Assembly: GCF_002259795.1 (NCBI RefSeq)
Contig: NZ_MWXA01000005.1
Location: 620,001-684,000 of the forward strand
DNA from: Bifidobacterium aquikefiri
GTDB lineage: Bacteria; Actinomycetota; Actinomycetes; Actinomycetales; Bifidobacteriaceae
DNA: 64,000 bases
Direction: 5' to 3'
The position numbers and the translations under genes were made by a program. Below, one piece after another: positions 1 to 9,852 of the stretch. The notes below the pieces were generated by a model that searched no databases, was not told the origin of the DNA, and was given only the letters and a program-made list of their open reading frames with translations. How positions within the stretch are numbered: position 1 is the stretch's first letter; each line of letters opens with the position of its first letter.

Positions 1-22
1 CATGATGAAACAAAAACGATGA
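1..22 (+). CDS. possible 3' end of an upstream gene
   Basis: A frame open from base 2 ends with TGA at 20-22, sharing ATGA with the start codon of the next gene at 19. Such a four-base overlap is the usual sign of translational coupling between operon neighbours. Only seven codons are visible, so no product can be named, and the frame could be open by chance. Confidence 0.3.
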
Positions 23-984
23 ATCGCGCCTGGGAATTCGGCATGAGCGCATCCTTTGCCATCTTTGTGACAGAATCGGTACTTATCGCACTCGCCACAG
101 CGATATTTGCCGCCTTCGTCGAACTCACGGGAAAGAACGGATGCGATAACCTCTCAGTCCCGATATGCACCGGTGTGTTCGCATCACTCCTGCTGCGTTA
201 TGGATCTGTTGGCATGACTGTATATTTGCTGGTTGCATTAGGCATTCTGATCTATGCATATCAGAAATCGGCAATCACGGCAGATGGGATCGTTGCTGCC
301 GAGCTTACTGCTGCCACGCTCTATGCCTTCTCTTCGATCTGGGTGGCTGCGAGCCTTCTGCTCTTTTTCATCGCTGGATCTCTCGTATCGAAGATCAGCA
401 ACTCCACGAAGAAGCGTGGTGAATGTCGTCAGGGAGATGCGGGCGCAAGAAATTGGAAGCAGGTGCTGTGCAACTCGCTGCCGGCATGCGTTGCACTCTG
501 GCTGGCACATTTCTCGCATAACACGAATACTGCTGCACTCATCTGCTTCAGCGTCTTTGCAGCTGCGTGCGCCGACACCTTCTCGTCCGAGATTGGCATG
601 CTGAGCCGCGGCAAAGTGCTCAATCTGATCAACATGAGGCCAGTTCCCAATGGAACATCAGGCGGCGTGACATTGCTAGGCATTGCCGCAGGCATGGCGG
701 GAAGCGCCCTGCTTGCCATTCCTAGCGCAGGTCAATATGGAATTCGTGGCTTCCTCTTCGTTCTCGTTCTTGGGTTCTTCGGAACTCTCATCGATAGCGC
801 ATTGGGTTCGACCATCCAGCAACGTTTTGCTGACAAGCATGGCCAGCTTATGGATGCTCCAGCGTATCCAAGGCAGCGTGCAGTGGTGGGCATCGCGTAT
901 GCCAGCAACAACGTAGTCAACATGCTCAGCCTTATTCTCATATGCATTTTCGCGTACTTCCTCAAAGGTCTCGTTGTCCCCTGA
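19..984 (+). CDS. DUF92/TMEM19 family integral membrane protein
   Basis: A 321-residue, very hydrophobic protein with about eight predicted membrane segments. The signature stretches of the DUF92 family are visible: ADTFSSEIG near residue 194, NGTSGGVTLLG near 213, LGSTIQQRF near 265 and NNVVNM near 298. Family members sit in the cytoplasmic membrane and are often found beside CDP-alcohol or dolichol/phytol kinase-like genes, but the biochemical role is unsettled. The start overlaps the TGA of a frame that enters from the left edge, so it may be the second gene of an operon. It converges on the GH13 gene with only 30 bases between stops and no obvious terminator. Family assignment is firm, function is not known. 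Confidence 0.8.
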   Translation: MNRAWEFGMSASFAIFVTESVLIALATAIFAAFVELTGKNGCDNLSVPICTGVFASLLLRYGSVGMTVYLLVALGILIYAYQKSAITADGIVAAELTAATLYAFSSIWVAASLLLFFIAGSLVSKISNSTKKRGECRQGDAGARNWKQVLCNSLPACVALWLAHFSHNTNTAALICFSVFAAACADTFSSEIGMLSRGKVLNLINMRPVPNGTSGGVTLLGIAAGMAGSALLAIPSAGQYGIRGFLFVLVLGFFGTLIDSALGSTIQQRFADKHGQLMDAPAYPRQRAVVGIAYASNNVVNMLSLILICIFAYFLKGLVVP

Positions 985-1014
985 TCTTTAAAAGAAATAT
1001 TCGTCAACCGCGCG

Positions 1015-2289
1015 TTACTCCATGGCGATGCTCAGCACGGAACCATCGGGTAGATGCACCTCGGCATGCGGATGGGGATCGAGTTGGAGGTCAACGCTGA
1101 GCGTTTCCCCGTGCTCTCCCGCGGATTCGTACACGTAACGGCGGTTTTCCAACAGCGTTGACTTGGTACGTGCCTGTGCCAGCCATGGGTTGGCCTTGCG
1201 CATCTCAATCAGGGAGCGATAGATGCCAAACATGCGCGATTGGGATTCGCTCAGCTCATTGAACGGCTGAGGCTTGGCGGGGAACGCCGGACGCACTGCA
1301 TCGTCGCCACCGGGACGATCCTCCTTCACTCCGGTCATGCCAAGCTCGTCACCGTAATAGATCGACGGCACTCCCCCAACGCTGAACTGCACCACACATG
1401 CCAGAGCTGCCTTGTCGATGCCAACCTGGCTGGCAATGCGAGTCACATCATGATTGCCAATGAAGGTTTGGGGAGTGAACACATCCATGAATCCGTCATG
1501 ACGTTGAAGACACCAGTCAAGTTCGAAGAAATTCCCATCCTTCAAGGAACTCCATATTGCCTTCCAAAGCTCATACTGCGTCAGAGAATCAAAACCGCTC
1601 TCGCGAATAACGGTTGGATAATCTGCCTGAATTACCTCGCCCATAAACCAGACCTTCGGGAATTTCGTACGTACTTCAGGCAAGACATGCTGCCAGAAGT
1701 GAGTCTGTGTTGTATAGGCAGCGTCAAGTCTCCATGCGCCGATTCCCTTGGCGAGCCAGAATTCCATGACGTCACGAACCAGCTGTGCCACGCGTGGCGA
1801 GTCATGATTCAATTCCGGCAACGAGGCATGTCCTTCGAACTTTGCATAGTCAGGGTTGCCCTGATCGCTGCGCCTGATCGTGAACATATCCTGATCGTCA
1901 TGGCCCGCCAGAGCATTGCGGAAAGCGGGAAATCCGGTACCCACATGATTGAAAACTCCATCGAGCATCACGGTGATGCCACGCTCTCGGCAAGCTCGCA
2001 TCAAATCATCAAAATCGTTGAGGTCACCAAGCCGAGGGTCTATGGAGAAATAGTCAATCGTGTCATATCCGTGGGTTTGCGAATCGAAGATCGGCCCAAG
2101 GAAAAGGCCATTTGCTCCAAGATCGCTCATGTAATCGAGCCAGGGGATGAGCCGACGAAGCCTGTGCGTCAGAACTCGCTGCGTCGCAGATCGCGGACGT
2201 ATCGGAGCACCAAGGAATCCCAAGGGATACACATGCCACCAGATGATCGTTTCCATGGAAGCGTTCTTTGATCGGTTGCCATTCACCAT
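1015..2289 (-). CDS. GH13 alpha-glucosidase / alpha-amylase family enzyme
   Basis: Cytoplasmic glycoside hydrolase of family 13 (424 residues from the chosen start). The four GH13 boxes are present: DGVFNH near residue 110, GAWRLDA with nucleophile Asp near 189, the acid/base Glu of FMGEV near 218, and IGNHD near 280. There is no signal peptide, so it should act on imported maltodextrins or related alpha-glucosides. The reading frame continues upstream to a TTG at 2388. The ATG at 2289 was preferred because a strong GAGGGGGG sits six bases before it; an ATG at 2256 just before the conserved ETIIWWHVYP is a further alternative. It is divergent from a LacI-type regulator, which probably controls both. 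Exact specificity cannot be read from sequence. Confidence 0.85.
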   Translation of the reverse strand: MVNGNRSKNASMETIIWWHVYPLGFLGAPIRPRSATQRVLTHRLRRLIPWLDYMSDLGANGLFLGPIFDSQTHGYDTIDYFSIDPRLGDLNDFDDLMRACRERGITVMLDGVFNHVGTGFPAFRNALAGHDDQDMFTIRRSDQGNPDYAKFEGHASLPELNHDSPRVAQLVRDVMEFWLAKGIGAWRLDAAYTTQTHFWQHVLPEVRTKFPKVWFMGEVIQADYPTVIRESGFDSLTQYELWKAIWSSLKDGNFFELDWCLQRHDGFMDVFTPQTFIGNHDVTRIASQVGIDKAALACVVQFSVGGVPSIYYGDELGMTGVKEDRPGGDDAVRPAFPAKPQPFNELSESQSRMFGIYRSLIEMRKANPWLAQARTKSTLLENRRYVYESAGEHGETLSVDLQLDPHPHAEVHLPDGSVLSIAME

Positions 2290-2481
2290 TCCATTCCCCC
2301 CCTCGGGCACAGCCATCTCATGCAGTGCTTCATACCGTTCAGTGATGCACGATTTGAGTACTCGAATCTTATCAATTCCACCCCGCAATGTTTGCCCTGA
2401 ACGAAGAGTCGGCCGTGTGATTCCCTCAGGGAAGAAAGCTCAACATCCCCAGAATATCAACGTTTTCAGGGTTGTTCATAA

Positions 2482-2510
2482 TTGACTTGCACCGTTATCG
2501 ATAGTACTGT
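2482..2510 (+). promoter_or_regulatory. promoter with embedded LacI-type palindrome
   Basis: TTGACT (2482-2487) is followed after 17 bases by TACTGT (2505-2510), a good sigma-70 promoter pointing at the LacI gene at 2572. The spacer holds TATCGATA, a perfect eight-base palindrome with the central CG typical of LacI-family operators, consistent with autoregulation and with control of the divergent GH13 gene. Inference from sequence only. Confidence 0.55.
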
Positions 2511-2571
2511 AAAAAGTTGAGGCTCAGGTATTCACATATCTAATTTTTTCTCAACTCATAAGAAGGAAGCT

Positions 2572-3585
2572 ATGGTTACTGCGCAGGATGTTGCTGATTT
2601 GGCAGGCGTTTCGCGCACCACCGTTTCCTATGTCATCAATGGCAGCAATCTCATTTCGGAGCCAACCAAAAAGCAAGTCATGAAGGCGGTAAAGAAGCTC
2701 GGATACCATCCGAACCTTCCTGCCCGTGCCCTTGCTGGAGGAAAGATGGGATTCATTGGAGTTGCCGTCAGGATTGATTCCAGCACCAACATCGTAGAAT
2801 TATATCCACACCTTTCATCAATAATCGCTGAAACGGAATCACATAATTCCAATGTGATTCTTATCCCAGGGCAAGAGGGCATCGAAGGTATCGAAAAGGT
2901 CACCCGACAGGCCACAATCGACGGGCTGCTGCTGTTCGACATAGGGCTGAAGGATGATCGACTCTCTAGCATTGAGAGCATGAATCTGCCGTGTGTCATG
3001 GTGGGGACCACAGAAAGCACAACAACGCTACCCAGCGTCGATGTGGATTATGCATCGATAGTCAGGCAGCAGATCGATGATCTCATCCGTGTTGGATCGC
3101 AGGAAATCATCTTCGTTGACAATAAGTCGAGCGATGCAAACTACTATAACTTTGCCAAGGCTTTCTCCATTGATGGACCACGATACTGCACATCACGAGG
3201 TATCTCCTCATCAACCCGATACATTGAAAATCGTCATTGGCAAGGAATTGAATCCGTAACATCTGACATACAAACATGGAAGGGGCGCAAGGTCGGCATT
3301 GCAATTCGTACGCCAGCAATCCTCGATCTCATGACCGCATCCATGCGATTCAATAACCTGGAACTTGGAAAAGACATTCCATTGGTGGCAGTGTGTGCCG
3401 ACGATTTTGCACAGGCTCAACCAACGCCAATCACCAACATCGACCCTCTCGCCGACGCATGCTCACTGACCGCCGTAAACATCCTATATTCAATGCTCAG
3501 CGGCAAGGAACAACCACAGCTTCGGACATTGCTCACACCACACTTGCAACGACGCAAGAGTACAGCATCCAAATGCTACCAATAA
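2572..3585 (+). CDS. LacI family transcriptional regulator
   Basis: A 337-residue regulator. The N-terminal helix-turn-helix is canonical (TAQDVADLAGVSRTTVSYVI, residues 3-22), followed by the hinge region PNLPARALAGG near 50 and a periplasmic-binding-protein-like effector domain. AGAAGGAAGC lies just ahead of the ATG. It is divergent from the GH13 glucosidase and is separated from it by about 280 bases that hold a promoter with a TATCGATA palindrome, so a maltooligosaccharide-type effector is likely. The neighbouring large glycosidase-like gene, convergent with it, could also be a target. Family assignment is firm; the effector is inferred. Confidence 0.88.
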   Translation: MVTAQDVADLAGVSRTTVSYVINGSNLISEPTKKQVMKAVKKLGYHPNLPARALAGGKMGFIGVAVRIDSSTNIVELYPHLSSIIAETESHNSNVILIPGQEGIEGIEKVTRQATIDGLLLFDIGLKDDRLSSIESMNLPCVMVGTTESTTTLPSVDVDYASIVRQQIDDLIRVGSQEIIFVDNKSSDANYYNFAKAFSIDGPRYCTSRGISSSTRYIENRHWQGIESVTSDIQTWKGRKVGIAIRTPAILDLMTASMRFNNLELGKDIPLVAVCADDFAQAQPTPITNIDPLADACSLTAVNILYSMLSGKEQPQLRTLLTPHLQRRKSTASKCYQ

Positions 3586-3679
3586 AGCACAATATTGCAC
3601 GATTCCAATCACCGGCTCAACAGAATTGGGTCGTCCCACTTCGGAATTAATCGAGAATGGATGTGTTCAGCTTCTGTAA

Positions 3680-5803
3680 TCAGCGAATATCGAGATTTTC
3701 CTCCTCAATCATGCGCATCCAGATGTTCAGGTGTTCGTCCTGATCGTTGGCAAGAGGATCTGCACGGTTCATGGCACGACCATCAACCGAAGATGGGAAG
3801 ATATACGCACATGTAGCACCCCCATCTGCCGAATAATTCGCCATGTTTGCACGAAGAATCTCAGCTGCCAGCTTGCTGGTATGGTCGTCAGCAATCTCCT
3901 TTGGTAAACGTAGCAGCACCTCAGCCGTGAGCGCTGACCAATAGTGGGGGAATGTGTCACCGAAGGAACGGTAGATGCCGAACCAGTGACCATCCCAATG
4001 TCGTATTGCCACACCATGCAGTCTGCAGTCCGGTTGGAAACCACTGAATGAAAGCAACCATGGCAGTCTGCTCTCGATACCGTTCAAGTACTGCTTCTCG
4101 CCAGTTATGCGGTAGGCACCGATCAGCAAGCTCATCAATGGTGCCACTACAGACTGCTCGTACGCGACTTCGTGTGGAGGAAGATTGCGTCCAAGATTAA
4201 GGAAGAAGTTGGCACTTGAGAGGACATGATCGAGAATGTTTTCAGCCTCGGCGTCCCTGCCACATGCGCGGAGCAAACTGGCAGCACACTCGCAGGTCTC
4301 TGCAAATTCAATGCTCAGGAAGTGCTGCCCGCCGAGTTCAGTGAGCCGGTTGAGAATCATCGAGGCCATGTCAAGATCATGAGCATCACCACTTGCCCGG
4401 AAATGCTCACAATAGAACTGCGCGATCCATGGCATGTCATAGAGCCTCTTGCCAAACGAAGAAGCTGGTTGCGACGATCCACGGCGAGAAGCGCCGGTCA
4501 GATCAAGAAGATTCTTTTCAGCGAATGTCCGCCAATCATCGCATTCCTGTTGCGCACGAAGCTTGTCACCATCTTCAAGAAAGCCATGATTCAGTGCTTT
4601 TTGCAACAACACAGGCATGCAGATTCGTTCGGAACCATCAGTCCAGTCATTCCAGAACGGATCGATGACCTGCAGTTTTGTTCGGGTATCAACCGATACG
4701 ATGGCTGCCGCAAGCGATCCGGGTCGATACGAAGCCACCTGATGGTCAAGAATGTAATGTGCTCTCTTCGCAATGGTCTGTGAAAGCGGCGAGTAGAACA
4801 GCACTTCCGTACATGCCGAATAGTCACCATCCGTGAGATGAATGTAGTATGTTCCAGGTTCGTCTGCGGTCAACGAATAGCCATGTTCGTTGTGGACAAC
4901 GAACAGATGACTGTTGTCGACAGTGATGCTCAGCGACGTGTCAACGTCAATGCTCTTTCCCAGAGGCGATGACAGAGTGGAGAAATGAGCAGGGGTATGA
5001 ACATCCAGTTCAAACTCATCTCGTGAATCGTACCAACCCACTTCGTTCTCAAGCTCGTAGCTCTCACCGGGCAGCAATTCCAAGCGTGGCTGACCACCGA
5101 ATGAATCTGGAGAAATCGCATTATCCGTAACGTTCAACACAATGTGTCCACGAACATTCGAGAATACCGACTCATTCTGAGTCTGTAAGGAATAAGAATG
5201 CAGGGCCCCTTTGCGCACGATGAGACCAAGGGATGGCATGGAACCATCCATCGGCTCGGCATAGCACCATGCCCAGCTGCCACCAGCGAAGACATGAGCA
5301 TTGACGCACTCGTCCAAAGCCTTCTGTGCAGAAGGATAATAGTTGTTGAACGGTGCCTCGAGCGATAGCTGGGATATGGTGAGCGCGGAACCCGAGACAT
5401 TACGCCACACGTATCGTTCCTGCATGTGTGTTCCGCCGCTCCTTGTCACGTCAAGTTCCAGCCCCACATGGGCCATGTCAAAGTGAAGCTTCTGAACATT
5501 GTTTCTCACTTCACCGACCGATGGGGTAATCCACGAACCACTCCCCTGTGATGTGACTACCATGCCTGTTCCCCAATAGAAATCAGGTGAATGCCACGGA
5601 ATGTCGGCATCAATCAGATACTCCCGCTTCGGAGAATCCGTATTGAAGAATCCGACGATGGATCCAGTCTGAGGATCAAGCTCGGCCTTGCCATTGCCAA
5701 AGGTCAGAGAGCTCGCCACCAGATGATTGTCCAACGGCCCTTGCTCCCGTACGGCCTGATTCTGTTCAGCCTGGTCGTGCACATTCTGCTCTTGCATTGT
5801 CAT
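3680..5803 (-). CDS. large six-hairpin glycosidase-like protein, function unknown
   Basis: A 707-residue protein without signal peptide or membrane segment. The first half (to about residue 330) reads as beta-rich, with many aromatic and acidic residues. The second half (about 350-690) has the regular helical pattern and tryptophan/histidine-rich turns (RLYDMPWIAQFYCEHF, AIRHWDGHWFGIYRSFGDTFPHYWS) typical of (alpha/alpha)6 six-hairpin glycosidases and polysaccharide lyases. I do not recognise a defined CAZy family. It sits downstream of the wreck of an ABC sugar importer on the same strand, with about 78 bases between, so it was probably once part of an import-and-degrade operon. A cytoplasmic enzyme acting on an imported oligosaccharide is the best guess; catalytic residues cannot be assigned. 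Confidence 0.55.
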   Translation of the reverse strand: MTMQEQNVHDQAEQNQAVREQGPLDNHLVASSLTFGNGKAELDPQTGSIVGFFNTDSPKREYLIDADIPWHSPDFYWGTGMVVTSQGSGSWITPSVGEVRNNVQKLHFDMAHVGLELDVTRSGGTHMQERYVWRNVSGSALTISQLSLEAPFNNYYPSAQKALDECVNAHVFAGGSWAWCYAEPMDGSMPSLGLIVRKGALHSYSLQTQNESVFSNVRGHIVLNVTDNAISPDSFGGQPRLELLPGESYELENEVGWYDSRDEFELDVHTPAHFSTLSSPLGKSIDVDTSLSITVDNSHLFVVHNEHGYSLTADEPGTYYIHLTDGDYSACTEVLFYSPLSQTIAKRAHYILDHQVASYRPGSLAAAIVSVDTRTKLQVIDPFWNDWTDGSERICMPVLLQKALNHGFLEDGDKLRAQQECDDWRTFAEKNLLDLTGASRRGSSQPASSFGKRLYDMPWIAQFYCEHFRASGDAHDLDMASMILNRLTELGGQHFLSIEFAETCECAASLLRACGRDAEAENILDHVLSSANFFLNLGRNLPPHEVAYEQSVVAPLMSLLIGAYRITGEKQYLNGIESRLPWLLSFSGFQPDCRLHGVAIRHWDGHWFGIYRSFGDTFPHYWSALTAEVLLRLPKEIADDHTSKLAAEILRANMANYSADGGATCAYIFPSSVDGRAMNRADPLANDQDEHLNIWMRMIEEENLDIR

Positions 5804-5881
5804 TGCTTATACCCACCCATTCCGTCTTGAAGATATCCTAAATCACGTTCAACAGTTCATATTGCTCACATTGCATCGGTC

Positions 5882-6372
5882 TCATCCCTTTACAGATCCT
5901 GCAACCAGTCCGGAAACGATCCAAGGCTGGCAGAAGAAGAATACGAAGACTGGAACCAGAGCGATAACTGTAATGGTCATGAACAATGGCCAATTCGTCG
6001 AGAACTTCTGAACCGCGTTATATACCTGTAGAACAACGGTTTCGTTATTCGTCGAAGAAAGGAAGACGCTTGGAAGCAGGAAGTCGTTCCACGTCGACAT
6101 GGTCTGGAATACCACAACCGTAGTCAAGATCGGTCGAATGAGAGGCAGCACGATCTTCACATAAATTCTTCCTGCTCCCGCACCGTCAATCTTTGCAGCT
6201 TCGAACAATTCCATAGGCAGTGACGACATGTATCCAACGATCAGAAAGTAGCAGAACACGCTTGAACCCGCATAGAGCACGATCAAGCCGAGCAGTGAAT
6301 CGACGAGACCGAACTGAGCCTCCATCTTGAACAACGGCAACAAGGTCGCCTGGAGTGGAATTGCAAAGCCTG
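5882..6372 (-). pseudogene. C-terminal remnant of a MalG-type sugar ABC permease
   Basis: About 163 codons match the second half of a carbohydrate ABC transporter permease of the MalG class. They carry the cytoplasmic EAA loop that docks to the ATPase (MELFEAAKIDGAGAGRIYVKIVLPLIRP) and the usual C-terminus ending in GLVAGSVKG. The N-terminal membrane segments are missing. Upstream of the AGFAIPLQATLLPLFKM segment the reading runs directly into the remnant of a solute-binding protein in another frame. The join, near 6360-6385, is best explained by a deletion that removed most of the binding-protein gene, probably a MalF-type permease gene, and the start of this gene. A short open frame can be read from 6520, but its first 45 residues are out-of-frame binding-protein sequence. 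Confidence 0.75.
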
Positions 6373-7594
<1,222 letters not shown>

Positions 7595-7609
7595 AATTTG
7601 CTCAGAAAG

Positions 7610-7649
7610 CACTGGAATGCATGAACCCACCAGTTCATGCATTCCAGTG
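7610..7649 (+). terminator. 17-bp stem hairpin downstream of butA
   Basis: A perfect inverted repeat, CACTGGAATGCATGAAC (7610-7626) and its complement (7633-7649), with a six-base loop. No T-run follows, so termination would rest on the stem alone. It could serve butA from 15 bases past its stop. Confidence 0.55.
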
Positions 7650-8139
7650 GAGCATAGACAGTTCCTGATGGAACGAAACAGGCCTTCAAGGGATGCATCT
7701 GGGTTCCATCGCCATTGGACACGCTGCGTATTCTTTGATTCAAGCCTCGAAGATGGCCTTTCTCAGGGGAAGAATGCTGCTTGGCGACAACCATCGGCAC
7801 AGCAGATTTGAATGTTTCGATTTCCTTATGAGTACAGATGTGCTTGCGAAGCAGCTTTGCCACAACAGAGTATTTCGAGCGCGGCACCAAAGAAGGGCAA
7901 GAGCTTGCACAACTCGGTTGCCGTGTCATGGTGATGCGGGAGTGCGAACTGAAAAAGCCAGAACGTTTCGAGCGCTTGAGATGCTTTTATGAGGAAGTCA
8001 CAGACCTCATCAGGTGCGCTTTTCACATCGGTTCTGAGCAACAATCAGGCGAAAATGACTCCAAAAGCGCTGTTTAAAAGTTGAATCGAGATAGAATGGA
8101 GCATCATTCACGCCATTCTGCCGACCCCAGACTCTCACT
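7650..8139. other. about 490 bases without a recognisable gene
   Basis: Short open frames exist on both strands (for example 7838-8077 plus and 7826-8044 minus), but none has a good ribosome binding site or any familiar motif. The stretch lies next to a decayed transporter operon and may be the residue of older genes. Confidence 0.5.
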
Positions 8140-9072
8140 TCAGAACAGCTTGATCAGAACCACTCCGCACACGAGTATGAGTATGCCTACCAGCTGGATT
8201 GCCTTTACCTTGATGCGCCTGGCTCCGAGCCAACCCAGACTATCTATCACCAGTCCGCCCGAGATCATGCCGAAGAGGACAATGACGACGGTTAGACCAG
8301 TCCCTATCTCTGGGACGAGATAGGCGTTTCCGAGAACGAAGAGGGAACCGATCACGCCGCCGAGCCAAATCCACCACGGATTGTGTGTCGAGAAAGCTGG
8401 ACGAATGTGAATCCCATGCTCATATATGGCAACTATCAGCAGCAGCGCGACAGTGCCAACGAGGAATGATATGAATGCTGCCTTTTCCGGCGATTGCAAC
8501 ACGGTTCCGAGATGACCGTTGATAGCCGTCTGGGCCGCGCTGAGCATGCCCGTGCATATTCCTGCAATCTGCCAAGGCAACACGAGCGAAGCATGTCTCG
8601 TTTCTGCCGTCTTCAATGTACCCGCCGACGAATTGGTGAACACCACCAGAACGACTCCAAAAAGAACGACGATGCCACCAACGACTCTGACGAGCGTAAG
8701 CGTGTGCCGTGGCAATCCGAACCAACCGAAGTTATCGATCAGCATGCTCATGATCAGCTGTCCAACAACTGGCATGATTACCGTCTGCGCAGCTCCAAGA
8801 TGTGGAAAGAGAACGATATTCCCTGTGAGATAGACAACTCCAAGGATTCCACCGATCCATATCCACCATGGCTGTTGAGCAAATGTCGCGATCGGGACAA
8901 TCAGCCCTTGCATCGTTATCAACAAGACCAATGCCAGAAATATGGTTCCGATACTGAACGAAATCATGGAAGACCGCATTGGTGAATCTACAATGTTTCG
9001 CAGCCGCGAGTTGATCGCCGTCTGCACAGGCAATCCAAACCCAATCACTAAACCGATCAGCAGCGAAAACAT
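8140..9072 (-). CDS. DUF606 (YdcZ-type) membrane transporter, internally duplicated
   Basis: A 310-residue membrane protein built from two copies of the five-helix DUF606 unit of the drug/metabolite transporter superfamily. Repeated landmarks show the duplication: QTAINSRLRN near 18 and QTAINGHLGT in the second half, PWWIWIGGILGVVYLTGNI near 70 and PWWIWLGGVIGSLFVLGNA near 225. Single-unit members work as heterodimers; this fused form should make a ten-helix transporter from one gene. The ATG at 9072 was chosen because AAGAGGGGTC precedes it; the frame is open to 9105. Substrate unknown. It stands alone between a gene-free stretch and a kinase gene on the opposite strand. Confidence 0.8.
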   Translation of the reverse strand: MFSLLIGLVIGFGLPVQTAINSRLRNIVDSPMRSSMISFSIGTIFLALVLLITMQGLIVPIATFAQQPWWIWIGGILGVVYLTGNIVLFPHLGAAQTVIMPVVGQLIMSMLIDNFGWFGLPRHTLTLVRVVGGIVVLFGVVLVVFTNSSAGTLKTAETRHASLVLPWQIAGICTGMLSAAQTAINGHLGTVLQSPEKAAFISFLVGTVALLLIVAIYEHGIHIRPAFSTHNPWWIWLGGVIGSLFVLGNAYLVPEIGTGLTVVIVLFGMISGGLVIDSLGWLGARRIKVKAIQLVGILILVCGVVLIKLF

Positions 9073-9337
9073 GAAGGACCCCTCTTGACAAGATAACGCT
9101 TGCACTTCTCACAGGCCCAGTACGGAACATGGTGCCTTCCCGTGACGAAGCACGCAGGATTATTGGAACACATGCGAGTATAACGGCGTGAGCGCCATTG
9201 TCAGTTTCAAACAACCATTTTTCTCGGAGAGGTGATGCGACGCGAGCAGCTTGAGGGATGTCAAGGATTGGCGAACGCATAACCAATGGCTAGGATTTAA
9301 TGACATCGGTGAATTACAAGGTCATGAAAGGGATAGC
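9073..9337. other. intergenic stretch, divergent promoters expected
   Basis: About 265 bases between two divergent genes. I see no RNA gene, repeat or convincing promoter boxes here. Confidence 0.4.
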
Positions 9338-9829
9338 ATGACAACCATTGCGAAAGAGGCAAAACGCATAGCGATCCTCGGATATAGCGGTTCTGGAAAA
9401 TCGACGCTTGCACGCAAGCTTGCCTCCGATCGTTCTCTTCCGCTGGTGTATCTGGATACACTCCACTGGCTGCCGCATTGGCAGGAACGCAGTCACGATG
9501 AGGCGAGCGCGATGATGGACGAATTCCTGGACACGCACAATTCGTGGGTCATCGAAGGAAATTATCGTAACATATCATTCGAGCGACGAATGAATGAGGC
9601 AGACTGCATCATCATTCTCAATGTCAACCGCTTGATTTGCCTTCGCAGAGTGTTGTTGAGACGGTTGAAATATCGAAATACCAACCGCCCGGACATGACC
9701 GTCGGGTGCAATGATAAGATCGATGCTGAATTTCTCGCATGGCTGCTCTGGAGAGGGCGCTCACGAAGCCGCGCAGCCTTATATAGAAGTCTCGCTCACC
9801 GCTTTCAGGGAAAATGCGTGACCTTGTGA
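9338..9829 (+). CDS. P-loop nucleoside-kinase-like ATPase (FlaR/adenylate kinase-like)
   Basis: A 163-residue protein with a Walker A motif GYSGSGKSTLARKLA near residue 14, then LVYLDTLHWLPHWQER (the YLD-HW signature of the FlaR/topology-modulation family), WVIEGNYR near 71 and LRRVLLRRLKYR. These proteins are small ATPases of the adenylate-kinase fold whose substrate is unclear. The ATG at 9338 follows AAAGGGATAGC; the frame is open back to 9251 but the extra residues look unconserved. The C-terminus (ending QGKCVTL) is slightly shorter than the family norm. It converges on the zinc-ribbon gene with 23 bases between stops. Confidence 0.7.
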   Translation: MTTIAKEAKRIAILGYSGSGKSTLARKLASDRSLPLVYLDTLHWLPHWQERSHDEASAMMDEFLDTHNSWVIEGNYRNISFERRMNEADCIIILNVNRLICLRRVLLRRLKYRNTNRPDMTVGCNDKIDAEFLAWLLWRGRSRSRAALYRSLAHRFQGKCVTL

Positions 9830-9852
9830 TTCATGCGGTAGACGAGGGAACC

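Noticed and set aside
1240-2271. Long plus-strand reading frame of 343 codons opposite the GH13 gene
   Set aside because: It is antisense to well-conserved GH13 motifs, has no familiar domain and no good ribosome binding site.
7838-8077. 79-codon plus-strand frame in the gene-poor stretch after butA
   Set aside because: No ribosome binding site, no recognisable motif and an overlapping minus-strand frame of the same length; not enough to call a gene.
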